DNA from: JADFDG01 sp965232985
Lineage (GTDB): Bacteria; Pseudomonadota; Gammaproteobacteria; Pseudomonadales; JADFDG01
Direction: 5' to 3'
NCBI GenBank assembly: GCA_965232985.1
Contig: CBDDRC010000039.1
Coordinates: 1 to 64,000, forward strand
DNA: 64,000 nucleotides
The notes beneath the pieces were generated by a model. That model was not told the DNA's origin. It worked only from the letters and a program-made list of their open reading frames with translations, and searched no databases. This document shows, piece after piece, positions 36,311 to 44,848 of the stretch; within the stretch, counting starts at the first letter, position 1; the number at the start of each line of letters is the position of its first letter. A program made the position numbers and the translations under genes.

Positions 36311-37072
36311 TCAGGCCCGGTCGGCGCCCTCGGCGATTTCGACAAAGCCCTGAGTGTCCTTGTCCCTGGCGGCCGGGTTGGTCAGGTCGGCGTGCTGACG
36401 GCCTTCGAGCACTGCGTCGGCAACTGCCTTGACGTAGAGGCCGATGGCGCGGATCGCATCATCATTACCCGGAATGACATAGTCGATACCTTCCGGGTTG
36501 GAATTGGTGTCGACGATGCCAACCACCGGGATGCCGAGCTTGTTGGCTTCGGTCACGGCAATACGCTCGTGGTCGACATCAATCACAAACAAAACGTCCG
36601 GCAGGCCGCCCATGTCCTTGATGCCGCCGAGCGCACGCTCAAGCTTTTCCATCTCGCGGGTGCGCATCAGCGCTTCTTTCTTGGTGAGCTTGGCAAAGGT
36701 GCCATCCTGCGCTTGCTGCTCAAGATCCTTCAGGCGCTTGATCGACTGACGAATCGTTTTCCAGTTGGTGAGCATGCCGCCCAGCCAGCGATGATTGACG
36801 AACGGCATGCCGCTGCGCAGGGCTTCTTCCTTGACGATTTCCTGTGCCGCGCGCTTGGTGCCGACGAAAAGAATTTTCTTCTTCTTCGCCGCTTCCGAGT
36901 TCATGTACGTCAGCGCTTCGTTCAGCGCCTTCGTCGTGTGCTCGAGGTTGATGATGTGGATCTTGTTGCGGGCGCCGTAGATATACGACGACATCCGCGG
37001 ATTCCAGAAGCGGGTCTGGTGACCGAAGTGCGCGCCTGCTTGCAGCAGTTCGCGCATACTGACTTGTGCCAT
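36311..37072 (-). CDS. rpsB: 30S ribosomal protein S2
   Basis: The protein has 253 residues. It is a small-subunit ribosomal protein. VSMRELLQAGAHFGHQ then FWNPRM, IHIINLEHT and PDVLFVIDVDHERIAV are family signatures. The frame opens much further upstream (37381), but ATG at 37072 with GAGG is the real start. It heads the translation/lipid cluster and is divergent from map, as in E. coli. Confidence 0.98.
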   Translation of the reverse strand: MAQVSMRELLQAGAHFGHQTRFWNPRMSSYIYGARNKIHIINLEHTTKALNEALTYMNSEAAKKKKILFVGTKRAAQEIVKEEALRSGMPFVNHRWLGGMLTNWKTIRQSIKRLKDLEQQAQDGTFAKLTKKEALMRTREMEKLERALGGIKDMGGLPDVLFVIDVDHERIAVTEANKLGIPVVGIVDTNSNPEGIDYVIPGNDDAIRAIGLYVKAVADAVLEGRQHADLTNPAARDKDTQGFVEIAEGADRA

Positions 37073-37413
37073 GTTTGCGTTTCCTCTATCGGGTTGAGCC
37101 TCCGCATTCCCCGGCACCCAACCCCTTGCGGGGCACCCAGGGGGCCGTGTCGGAATACGTGAGAATTGTGAAAAACCTAGCGCATCGCGCCGGTTGACCT
37201 TTCGCCGTTGGCGTTTCCGTAACCCGGGGGAGCCGCTAGAATGCGGCCTCCCGGACAGGGGCTGCGTACCGATAACCCGGCCGCGCAGCACGCCGAAAGC
37301 GGCGCGCTTTATACCACGGCTGCGCCCCGGCAGGCGACCCCCGCCGGTGTCGACCCTTTCCCGGCAGCCCGCCCGTCCCATGAACCGATCAGCCCCATGA
37401 GCGCCACTGCCCC
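37073..37413. other. Divergent rpsB / map intergenic region
   Basis: These 341 bases hold no credible gene. For map, TAGAAT (37237-37242, plus strand, in CGCTAGAATGCGGC) is a candidate -10. For rpsB, TATAAA (37308-37313, minus strand) with a GC-rich discriminator is a candidate. If both are right, the transcripts overlap. The rpsB leader also has an 8-bp direct repeat GGCACCCA (37113-37120 and 37132-37139) around a small CCCC/GGGG hairpin. S2-dependent leader control exists in E. coli; here it is only a possibility. Confidence 0.5.
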
Positions 37414-38184
37414 ATGACCATCGTCATCAAGACCCCGGCGCAAATCGAGAAGATGCGCGTTGCCGGCCATCTCGCCGCCGAGGTTCTCGAAATGATCGCC
37501 CCCCATATCAAGGTCGGGGTCAGCACCGGTGAGCTTGATCGCCTGTGCCATAACTTCATCGTCGATGTCCAGAAAGCGGTGCCCGCCCCCCTCAACTACA
37601 AGGGTTTCCCCCGCTCGATCTGCACCTCGATCAACCATGTGGTCTGCCACGGTATCCCCAGCGACACCAAGAGCCTCAAGCGCGGCGACATCATCAATAT
37701 CGATATCACCGTGATCAAGGACGGCTGGCATGGCGACACCAGCGCCATGTTCGCGGTCGGTGAGATATCGCCGTTCGCCGAGCGCCTGATCCGGGTGACC
37801 CAGGAGTGCCTTTACAAGGCCATCGCTCTGGTGAAACCGGGCGTGCGCTTAGGCGAGATTGGCCACGTCATCCAGCAACATGCCGAGGCCAATCACTGTT
37901 CGGTGGTCCGCGACTACTGCGGTCACGGCATCGGCGAAGGCTTCCATGAGGAGCCGCAGGTGCTGCATTACGGCCGCCCCGGTACCGGCATTGCGCTGGC
38001 CGAAGGCATGACCTTAACCATCGAGCCGATGATCAATGCCGGCAGCCACCACACCCGGCTGCTGCCCGACGGCTGGACCGTGGTAACCCGCGACCACAAG
38101 CTGTCGGCGCAGTGGGAGCACACCTTGGCGGTCACCGCTACCGGCTGCGACGTGTTGACCGCCCGCAAAGAAGAGTCGTTTTGA
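37414..38184 (+). CDS. map: Type I methionine aminopeptidase
   Basis: The protein has 256 residues. It removes the initiator Met from nascent proteins. All five metal ligands are visible with E. coli numbering: Asp97, Asp108, His171, Glu204 and Glu235, and the substrate-binding His79 sits in VVCHGIP. It is the first gene of a plus-strand cluster with glnD, dapC and dapD, divergent from rpsB. Confidence 0.98.
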   Translation: MTIVIKTPAQIEKMRVAGHLAAEVLEMIAPHIKVGVSTGELDRLCHNFIVDVQKAVPAPLNYKGFPRSICTSINHVVCHGIPSDTKSLKRGDIINIDITVIKDGWHGDTSAMFAVGEISPFAERLIRVTQECLYKAIALVKPGVRLGEIGHVIQQHAEANHCSVVRDYCGHGIGEGFHEEPQVLHYGRPGTGIALAEGMTLTIEPMINAGSHHTRLLPDGWTVVTRDHKLSAQWEHTLAVTATGCDVLTARKEESF

Positions 38185-38194
38185 GGCCCTGGCG

Positions 38195-40891
38195 ATGACC
38201 GAGGCCGCAGCCACTACCGTATCGCCCGGCAACTTCGCTCCGCTGCGCGTCGAGGCGCTGGTGGCGCGCTGCCGGGATGCCGGCGGCGCCCCCGGCCCGG
38301 CGATGCGCAGCTACCTGAAAGACGCGCAGCTCTGGCTGAACGAACGCTTTCGTACCGGTGCCGACATCCGCGCTCTGGTGCAGGGCCGCGCGGCACTGAT
38401 CGACAGCGTCCTGGCCGCCGCATGGACGCACTTCGGTCTCAGCGGCTTTACCGACACGGCACTCATCGCCACCGGCGGTTACGGTCGCGGCGAACTGCAT
38501 CCTGGCTCAGACGTCGACATCCTGGCCCTGCTCGCCGACGGTGCCGACGACGCCCACAAGGCGGAAATCAGCGCCTTTATCACTTTCCTGTGGGACATCG
38601 GCCTTGAGGTCGGTTCCAGCGTGCGCACGCTGGACGAGTGCGTCGCGCAGGCGCAGGCCGATATCACCATCGCCACCAACATCATGGAAGCGCGCACGCT
38701 GGTCGGCGACGACGCGCTGCTCGCCCAGATGCAGCGCCGCACGGGCCCTGAGTTCCTCTGGTCGGGCAAAGCGTTCTTTCAGGCCAAGCGGGACGAACAG
38801 ATCGCGCGCCACCGCAAACACAACAACACCGAGTACAACCTCGAACCGGACATCAAGAATGCACCGGGCGGCCTGCGCGATATCCAAATGATCGGTTGGG
38901 TCGCCAAGCGCCATTTCGGCGTGAAAACACTGCATGAACTCGTCGCGCTGGGCTTCCTCGACGAAAGCGAGTTCCAGGCGCTCGGCGACAGCCAGAATAC
39001 GCTCTGGCAGATTCGCTATGCGCTGCACATGCTGACCGGGCGCGGCGAGAATCGGCTGCTGTTCGACCATCAGCGCACCGTTGCCGAGCTGCTCGACTAC
39101 CGCGATTCGAATGCCAACCTCGCAGTCGAACAGTTGATGAAGCGCTACTACCGTACCGCGCTTGTCGTTTCGCAATTGAACGAAATGCTGCTGCAGCATT
39201 TTGACGAAGCGATCCTGCGCGCGGGCGAGCAGGACGTCGTAACCCCGGTCAACAGCCGCTTTCAATTGCGCAATGATTATCTGGAAGCAACCCACGACAA
39301 AGTGTTTGAACGGATGCCGCCGGCACTGATCGAAGCCTTCGTGCTGCTCGGCCAGAGCCCGGCCATCAAGGGTATGCGCGCCTCAACCGTGCGGCTGATC
39401 AAGCAGAACCTGCACCGCATTGATGCCGCATTCCGCAACGATCTGCGCGCCATCACCTTGTTCATGGAACTGCTGCGGGCGCCGCACCAGCTGTTCACGC
39501 CACTGCACGAGATGAAGCGCTATGGCGTCCTGGGTGCTTACCTGCCGTCGTTCGGCCAGATAATCGGCATGATGCAGTACGACCTGTTCCATATCTACAC
39601 GGTCGATGCGCACACCCTGCTGGTGGTCAAGAACATGCGCCGCTTCCGCTACCCGGAAGTGCGCGAGAAATTTCCCCTGGTGTGGGATGTCTACCATCGG
39701 CTGCCGAAACCGGAGTTGCTGTATTTGTCCGGCATTTTCCACGATATCGCCAAGGGCCGCGGCGGCGACCACTCCGCCATCGGCGAACACGAAGCACGCG
39801 ATTTCTGCCTGCATCACCGGCTCAACAAATGGGACGCGAACCTCGTCGCCTGGCTGGTAAAAAATCATCTGCTGATGTCCGTCACGGCGCAGAAAAAAGA
39901 TGTTTCAGATCCTGACGTGGTAATGGAGTTCGCCCATACGGTCGGCGATCAGATCCATCTTGATTATCTCTACTGCCTCACCGTCGCGGACATCAACGCC
40001 ACCAACCCGAACCTGTGGAACGGCTGGCGCGCGACGCTGTTGCGCCAGCTCTATACCGAGACCAAGCGCGTGTTGCGCCGTGGCCTCGAGACGCGCGTCG
40101 AACGCCATACCTGGATTGATGAGACCAAAGCAGCCGCATTGACACTGCTGCGCCAGCGCGGCATCGACGAAGAAGACGTGCTGAAATTGTGGGCTGGCCT
40201 GGGCGACGACTACTTCCTGCGCGAAACCGCCGATGAAGTTGCCTGGCACACAGAGGCTATTCTCGCGCATCCCGGTGACGGTGGCCCGCTGGTGCTGGTA
40301 CGCAATACCACCCAGCACGATTTCGAAGGTGCAACGCAGATATTCGTCTATACCCGCGACATGCCGAATCTGTTCGCCGCATCGGTGGCGGCACTGGCCG
40401 CGCAGCATCTCAACATCCTCGACGCCAAAATCATCACCTCGACGCTTGGCTTCTCGCTCGACACCTACATCGTCCTCGATGAATCCGGCGAACGGATCGG
40501 CGACAACAGCACGCGCATGAGCGAAATCCGGCGCGCGCTGGCCGACGCACTGCACGACCCGCTGGCATTTACGGCGCTGGTGCAACGCCGGATGCCGCGC
40601 CAGTACCGCCATTTCCGTTTCCCGACCGAAGTCACGATCAGCAACGACCGCGCAGGCCGCACCGCAGTCGAGCTGATCACGCTGGACAGGCCGGGCCTGC
40701 TGGCCCGTATCGGCCGTATTTTCATGGAGTTCAACCTGCTGCTGCAGAATGCGCGGATCGCCACGCTCGGCGAGCGCGTCGAAGACGTGTTCTTTGTCAC
40801 CGGCAGCGACGGCAAACCGCTGGCCGATGCCGATCTCTGTGCTCGCCTGCAGCAGACACTGTGCGAGCGGCTCGACAGCTCCGATGAGTAA
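38195..40891 (+). CDS. glnD: PII uridylyltransferase / uridylyl-removing enzyme
   Basis: The protein has 898 residues. It senses glutamine and adds or removes UMP on the nitrogen regulator PII. In order there are a nucleotidyltransferase domain with GGYGRGELHPGSDVD (94-108), a helical linker, an HD phosphohydrolase domain (FHDIAKGRGGDHS near 515), and two ACT domains (near 715 and 820) that bind glutamine. All key motifs are intact. It follows map by ten bases, and its GAGG site overlaps the map stop. Confidence 0.97.
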   Translation: MTEAAATTVSPGNFAPLRVEALVARCRDAGGAPGPAMRSYLKDAQLWLNERFRTGADIRALVQGRAALIDSVLAAAWTHFGLSGFTDTALIATGGYGRGELHPGSDVDILALLADGADDAHKAEISAFITFLWDIGLEVGSSVRTLDECVAQAQADITIATNIMEARTLVGDDALLAQMQRRTGPEFLWSGKAFFQAKRDEQIARHRKHNNTEYNLEPDIKNAPGGLRDIQMIGWVAKRHFGVKTLHELVALGFLDESEFQALGDSQNTLWQIRYALHMLTGRGENRLLFDHQRTVAELLDYRDSNANLAVEQLMKRYYRTALVVSQLNEMLLQHFDEAILRAGEQDVVTPVNSRFQLRNDYLEATHDKVFERMPPALIEAFVLLGQSPAIKGMRASTVRLIKQNLHRIDAAFRNDLRAITLFMELLRAPHQLFTPLHEMKRYGVLGAYLPSFGQIIGMMQYDLFHIYTVDAHTLLVVKNMRRFRYPEVREKFPLVWDVYHRLPKPELLYLSGIFHDIAKGRGGDHSAIGEHEARDFCLHHRLNKWDANLVAWLVKNHLLMSVTAQKKDVSDPDVVMEFAHTVGDQIHLDYLYCLTVADINATNPNLWNGWRATLLRQLYTETKRVLRRGLETRVERHTWIDETKAAALTLLRQRGIDEEDVLKLWAGLGDDYFLRETADEVAWHTEAILAHPGDGGPLVLVRNTTQHDFEGATQIFVYTRDMPNLFAASVAALAAQHLNILDAKIITSTLGFSLDTYIVLDESGERIGDNSTRMSEIRRALADALHDPLAFTALVQRRMPRQYRHFRFPTEVTISNDRAGRTAVELITLDRPGLLARIGRIFMEFNLLLQNARIATLGERVEDVFFVTGSDGKPLADADLCARLQQTLCERLDSSDE

Positions 40892-40910
40892 GCACCAGGA
40901 AATGCGCACG

Positions 40911-42113
40911 ATGAATCCGGATTTGTCCCGCCTGCAGCCTTATCCGTTCGAAAAACTCTCGGCACTGCTGCAAGGTGCCGTGCCACCGGCCGATCGCCGG
41001 CACATTGCGCTGTCGATCGGCGAGCCGAAACATGCCTCGCCGGCCTTCGTCCTGGAAACACTGGCGCGGCAACTGGAGAAATTGAGCGTCTATCCAAGCA
41101 CGAAAGGTGCCGACCATCTGCGAGAAGCAATTGCCGGCTGGCTGAGCCGCCGTTTCAACCTGCAAAAAATTGCCGCCGGCACCCAGATACTGCCGGTCAA
41201 CGGCACCCGCGAGGCGCTGTTTTCATTTGCGCAAGCAGTGGTCGATCGCAGCGGCTCTTCACAGCAGCAACCGCTCGTGGTCTCACCCAATCCGTTCTAC
41301 CAAATCTACGAAGGCGCCGCGTTGCTCGCCGGTGCCGAACCGTATTTCGTGCCCTGTACCACCGCCACCGGCTTCAAGCCGGATTTCGCTGCGGTGCCAG
41401 GCGCGGTCTGGGATCGCTGCCAGTTGCTGTTCGTCTGTTCGCCGGGCAACCCGACCGGCGCGGTGCTGTCGAACGCCGAATTCCGCAACCTGATCGAACT
41501 GGCCGACCGGCACGATTTCATCATCGCCAGCGACGAATGTTATTCGGAAATTTACTTTGACGAGGCGAGCCCGCCACCGGGCATTCTCGAAGCCTGCCGG
41601 GCCATGGGCCGCGACGACTATGCGCGCTGCATTGCTTTCCATTCGCTGTCCAAGCGCTCAAACCTGCCGGGCCTGCGCTCAGGGTTCGTCGCTGGCGATG
41701 CGCAGGTGCTGGCAAAATTTTTGCAGTATCGCACCTACCACGGCTGCGCGATGAGCCTGCCGATCCAGGAAGCGTCCATCGCTGCCTGGAACGACGAGGC
41801 GCACGTACGCAGCAACCGCGAACTGTATCGCGCCAAGTTCCGCCTCGTGGTCGACACGCTCGCACCGGTGCTCGATGTGACCATGCCGGACGCCGGTTTC
41901 TACCTCTGGACGAAAACGCCCATCGCCGACGATCTCTTCGCCCGAACACTGTTCGAGCGCGAGCATGTCACGGTGCTACCGGGGCGCTTTTTGTCGCGGG
42001 CAGTCAATGGCACGAATCCCGGCGAGAACCGTGTACGCATGGCGCTGGTTGCGTCAGTCGAGGAAGCCGTCGAAGCCGCGCAACGCATTCGTCGTTTTGT
42101 CGAGGGGCTCTGA
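40911..42113 (+). CDS. dapC: N-succinyldiaminopimelate aminotransferase
   Basis: The protein has 400 residues and is a PLP-dependent class I/II aminotransferase. It makes N-succinyl-LL-2,6-diaminopimelate in the lysine/peptidoglycan pathway. FVCSPGNPTGAVL, ASDECYSEIYFDE and HSLSKRSNLPGLRSG (PLP Lys) are visible. The start could be the ATG at 40884 overlapping glnD, but AGGAA is well spaced for ATG at 40911, and MNP-LxxLxPYPFEKL is the usual N-terminus. The dapD neighbour supports the assignment. Confidence 0.92.
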   Translation: MNPDLSRLQPYPFEKLSALLQGAVPPADRRHIALSIGEPKHASPAFVLETLARQLEKLSVYPSTKGADHLREAIAGWLSRRFNLQKIAAGTQILPVNGTREALFSFAQAVVDRSGSSQQQPLVVSPNPFYQIYEGAALLAGAEPYFVPCTTATGFKPDFAAVPGAVWDRCQLLFVCSPGNPTGAVLSNAEFRNLIELADRHDFIIASDECYSEIYFDEASPPPGILEACRAMGRDDYARCIAFHSLSKRSNLPGLRSGFVAGDAQVLAKFLQYRTYHGCAMSLPIQEASIAAWNDEAHVRSNRELYRAKFRLVVDTLAPVLDVTMPDAGFYLWTKTPIADDLFARTLFEREHVTVLPGRFLSRAVNGTNPGENRVRMALVASVEEAVEAAQRIRRFVEGL

Positions 42114-42115
42114 AC

Positions 42116-42460
42116 ATGCTCGATGTCTACGGGATCAAGAACTGCGAAACCGTGAAAAAGGCGCTGCTTTGGCTGGACACACACAAAATCGCCTACCGGT
42201 TTCACGACTTCAAGAAGGAAACGCTGGCCGCCGCGACACTCGACAAGTGGCTCAAGACGGTCGGCTGGGAAGTGCTGCTCAACCGCAAGGGCATGACCTG
42301 GCGCGGCCTGCCGGAAGGCGTGCGTGAAGCCATCGACGCGCCCTCGGCAAGGAAACTGATGCTGGAAAACCCGTCGATCATCAAGCGGCCGGTGGTGGTG
42401 CGCGGCAGCGAGATCAGTTGCGGTTTCGATGCCGCGGATTTCGCCGCGCGACTCAAGTAA
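42116..42460 (+). CDS. ArsC/Spx-family (YffB-like) protein
   Basis: The protein has 114 residues with a thioredoxin-like fold of the ArsC family. The N-terminal YGIKNCETVKKALLWL has a single Cys in the NCxTxxK motif, and DFKKETL and LLNRKGMTWRGLP are typical of YffB. It lacks the extra Cys residues of real arsenate reductases, so arsenate reduction is unlikely. Its role is unknown. It sits two bases after dapC and 25 before dapD, a linkage also seen in related bacteria. Confidence 0.88.
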   Translation: MLDVYGIKNCETVKKALLWLDTHKIAYRFHDFKKETLAAATLDKWLKTVGWEVLLNRKGMTWRGLPEGVREAIDAPSARKLMLENPSIIKRPVVVRGSEISCGFDAADFAARLK

Positions 42461-42485
42461 CAACGAACAATCACAGGGGAGTGAC

Positions 42486-43523
42486 ATGACCGCCAAATTC
42501 TTCGCCATCGGCCTCGGGGTCGGCACGAAAAACGCCAAAGGCCACTGGCTTGAAGTTTTCTATCCGCGCCCGTTGCTGAAGCCCGGGCCGGCATTGTGTG
42601 CGCAAATCGCCGCTGCGGTCGGCTACCAGGGCGGCAATGTCGTGCTTGATATCGATGTGGCTGCGCTCATGCATCTGGTCACAGCGGCCGAAACGGCCGG
42701 CGACGATGCCCTGGCCGATCTGACCCGCCGGTTTTCCGGCAGCACCCGGCCGATGGTGCTGACGCTGCTGGAAACCGATGCCGATCCAGCCTCAACACCC
42801 GAGGCCTATCTGAAGCTGCAGCTGCTCTCGCACCGCCTGGTGAAACCGCATGGCGTCAATCTCAAGGGCGTATTCGCGCTGCTGCCCAACGTCGCCTGGA
42901 CCAGCGTCGGCGCGATCGATCTTGAAGAACTCCCGGCACGCCAGCTTGCCGCGCGGCTTGCCGGCGAAACACTCACCGTGCACAGCGTCGACAAATTTCC
43001 GCGCATGGCCGACTACATCGTGCCGGCCGCTACCCGCATCGCTGATGCCTCACGCGTGCGTCTGGGCGCCTATCTGGGTGAAGGTACGACGATCATGCAC
43101 GAAGGTTTCGTCAACTTTAACGCCGGCACCGCCGGCACCAGCATGGTCGAAGGCCGCATTTCGGCCGGCGTATTCGTCGGCAAGGGATCGGATATCGGCG
43201 GCGGTGCCTCCACCATGGGCACACTCTCCGGTGGCGGCAACATCGTCATCGCACTCGGCGAAGGCTGCCTGCTGGGCGCCAACTCCGGCGTCGGCATTCC
43301 GCTGGGTGACAAGTGCACGGTGGAAGCCGGCCTCTACATCACCGCCGGCACCAAATGCGTGGTGCTCGATGCGCAGGGCAAGCACGTCGGCACCGCAAAG
43401 GCGCGCGATCTCGCCGGCAAGTCGAACCTGCTCTTTCGCCGCAACTCGGTTACCGGCGCGGTGGAGTGCCTGACCAACAAAAGTGCCGTGGAATTGAACG
43501 CACAGCTGCACAAGCACAATTGA
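42486..43523 (+). CDS. dapD: Tetrahydrodipicolinate N-succinyltransferase (long form)
   Basis: The protein has 345 residues. It transfers succinate from succinyl-CoA to tetrahydrodipicolinate in lysine and meso-DAP synthesis. It is the long DapD type found in Pseudomonas, not the 274-residue E. coli type: an alpha/beta N-terminal part followed by a left-handed beta helix (VRLGAYLGEGTTIMHEGFVN, GRISAGVFVGKGSDIGGGAS). The frame opens at 42429, but ATG at 42486 has GGGAG upstream and begins the conserved region. Confidence 0.95.
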   Translation: MTAKFFAIGLGVGTKNAKGHWLEVFYPRPLLKPGPALCAQIAAAVGYQGGNVVLDIDVAALMHLVTAAETAGDDALADLTRRFSGSTRPMVLTLLETDADPASTPEAYLKLQLLSHRLVKPHGVNLKGVFALLPNVAWTSVGAIDLEELPARQLAARLAGETLTVHSVDKFPRMADYIVPAATRIADASRVRLGAYLGEGTTIMHEGFVNFNAGTAGTSMVEGRISAGVFVGKGSDIGGGASTMGTLSGGGNIVIALGEGCLLGANSGVGIPLGDKCTVEAGLYITAGTKCVVLDAQGKHVGTAKARDLAGKSNLLFRRNSVTGAVECLTNKSAVELNAQLHKHN

Positions 43524-43669
43524 AACTTTTACGGTTGCTTGCGTAATCAGATCAGGGCCTCAAGCCCTTCCTGCACGCTTCTTGCCGTGAGCGGCATCAT
43601 GATCAGGCGGAGTACGCTTCCCGCCATTTGCCGGGAAGATTTCCTGTGTCATTGGCCAAGGCTCCGGCC

Positions 43670-43698
43670 TTGTGATTTCCGCAGGCCACCCATATACT
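43670..43698 (+). promoter_or_regulatory. Sigma70-type promoter for the RND operon
   Basis: A -35 TTGTGA (43670-43675) and a -10 TATACT (43693-43698) are 17 bases apart. The predicted start is near 43705, about 48 bases before the adaptor ATG and just before the palindrome. Confidence 0.65.
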
Positions 43699-43712
43699 CC
43701 CCGTCGTATGCA

Positions 43713-43732
43713 ATATACCCCTAGGGGTATAT
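43713..43732. promoter_or_regulatory. 20-bp perfect palindrome, CsoR/CstR-like operator
   Basis: The sequence ATATACCCCTAGGGGTATAT is its own inverse complement. It lies about 8-27 bases downstream of the predicted transcription start and before the AGGAG of the adaptor gene. A-T-rich ends with central C and G tracts, ATACCCC-GGGGTAT, resemble operators of the CsoR/CstR family of copper or persulfide sensors. No such regulator is encoded in the window. Confidence 0.6.
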
Positions 43733-43752
43733 ATCAAGACAGGAGTACAGCC

Positions 43753-44844
43753 ATGCCCTTCATCCTGCCCCACACCGCATCCCGAGGCCTGCTGCTGGGG
43801 GCTGTCTGTGCCCTGCTCGCCGCTTGCGGCGCGGACACCCCGGCACCCCCCGCAACCGTCACCCCCTCCGCACCCGACCCGAAGCTGTTCCTGAGCGTCG
43901 CCGCGACCAGCGTGCGCGACACCATCACCCTCGACGGCACGCTGGAGGCGACCAACAAGGCAACGCTGACGGCGCAGACCACCGGGCGCGTGGTGAAGAT
44001 CAACTACGACGTTGACGATTACGTACCCGCCGGGGCGGTGGTGATGGAGCTGGCCGGCAGCGAACAGGGCGCACGCGCGGCGCGGGCCGGTGCCGGCCTC
44101 GACGAAGCGCAGGCGGCGCTGCGCGAGGCCGAAACCAACTTCCAGCGCGCCGGCCAGCTGGTGAAACAACAACTCATTTCCAAGGCCGACTACGATCGCG
44201 TGCAGGCAAACTTCGAAGCCGCAAAGGCGCGCGTTGCATCGGCTGCGGCCGGGCAATCGGAAGCGCAGACCCAATACGGCTACACCAAAGTGCGCGCGCC
44301 CTACAACGGCATCGTTACGGCGCGCCATATCGAAGTCGGCGAGCTGGCAACACCCGGCCGCGCCCTTATCTCCGGGTTGTCGCTCGAAAAAGTACGCGTT
44401 ACCACGCATGTGCCGCAAAAATTCATCGACAAGGTACGCGAACAGAAAAAACTGCAACTGGTGCTGCAGGACGGCACAACCATCGAAGCCACCAACGTTG
44501 TCGTTTTTCCTTTCGCTGATGAGGACAGCCACAGCTTCAAGGTACGCGCCGATCTGGCGCCGAATGTTTCCGGCGAAATTTATCCGGGGATGTTTGTGAA
44601 AGTGCGCCTCACTATCGGTGAAAATCCGGCGATTCGCGTGCCGCTGGCCGCGCTGATCGAGCGCAATGAAATTACCGGCGTCTATGTGCGCCACGCCGAC
44701 GGCACACCGGAATTGCGCCAGGTGCGCGTTGGCCGCCGCGAAAACGGCGCCGTCGAATTGCTCGCCGGCCTTACCGCAGGCGAAGTGATCTGGCTCGACG
44801 CGAAAACCGCCGTTGCGCTGCTCACGCTGCAGGCAAAGGGCTGA
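43753..44844 (+). CDS. RND efflux adaptor (membrane fusion) lipoprotein
   Basis: The protein has 363 residues. A signal with a lipobox (LAAC, Cys25) precedes an HlyD/AcrA-type adaptor: a lipoyl-like half (LDGTLEATNKATLTAQTTGRVV), a coiled-coil hairpin (about 95-170, Ala and Glu rich), the second lipoyl half (YTKVRAPYNGIVTARHIEVG), and beta-barrel and membrane-proximal domains. It bridges the RND pump to an outer-membrane channel. The frame opens at 43672, but ATG at 43753 follows AGGAG and starts the signal. The pump gene follows after four bases. Confidence 0.93.
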   Translation: MPFILPHTASRGLLLGAVCALLAACGADTPAPPATVTPSAPDPKLFLSVAATSVRDTITLDGTLEATNKATLTAQTTGRVVKINYDVDDYVPAGAVVMELAGSEQGARAARAGAGLDEAQAALREAETNFQRAGQLVKQQLISKADYDRVQANFEAAKARVASAAAGQSEAQTQYGYTKVRAPYNGIVTARHIEVGELATPGRALISGLSLEKVRVTTHVPQKFIDKVREQKKLQLVLQDGTTIEATNVVVFPFADEDSHSFKVRADLAPNVSGEIYPGMFVKVRLTIGENPAIRVPLAALIERNEITGVYVRHADGTPELRQVRVGRRENGAVELLAGLTAGEVIWLDAKTAVALLTLQAKG

Positions 44845-44848
44845 ACCC

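Noticed and set aside
37073..37381. N-terminal extension of rpsB to 37381
   Set aside because: S2 proteins start at the MAQVSMREL region, where a GAGG site is present; the upstream part is the divergent promoter region.
42116..42460. Arsenate reductase
   Set aside because: Only one Cys is present, no ars genes are nearby, and the sequence fits the YffB group linked to dap genes.
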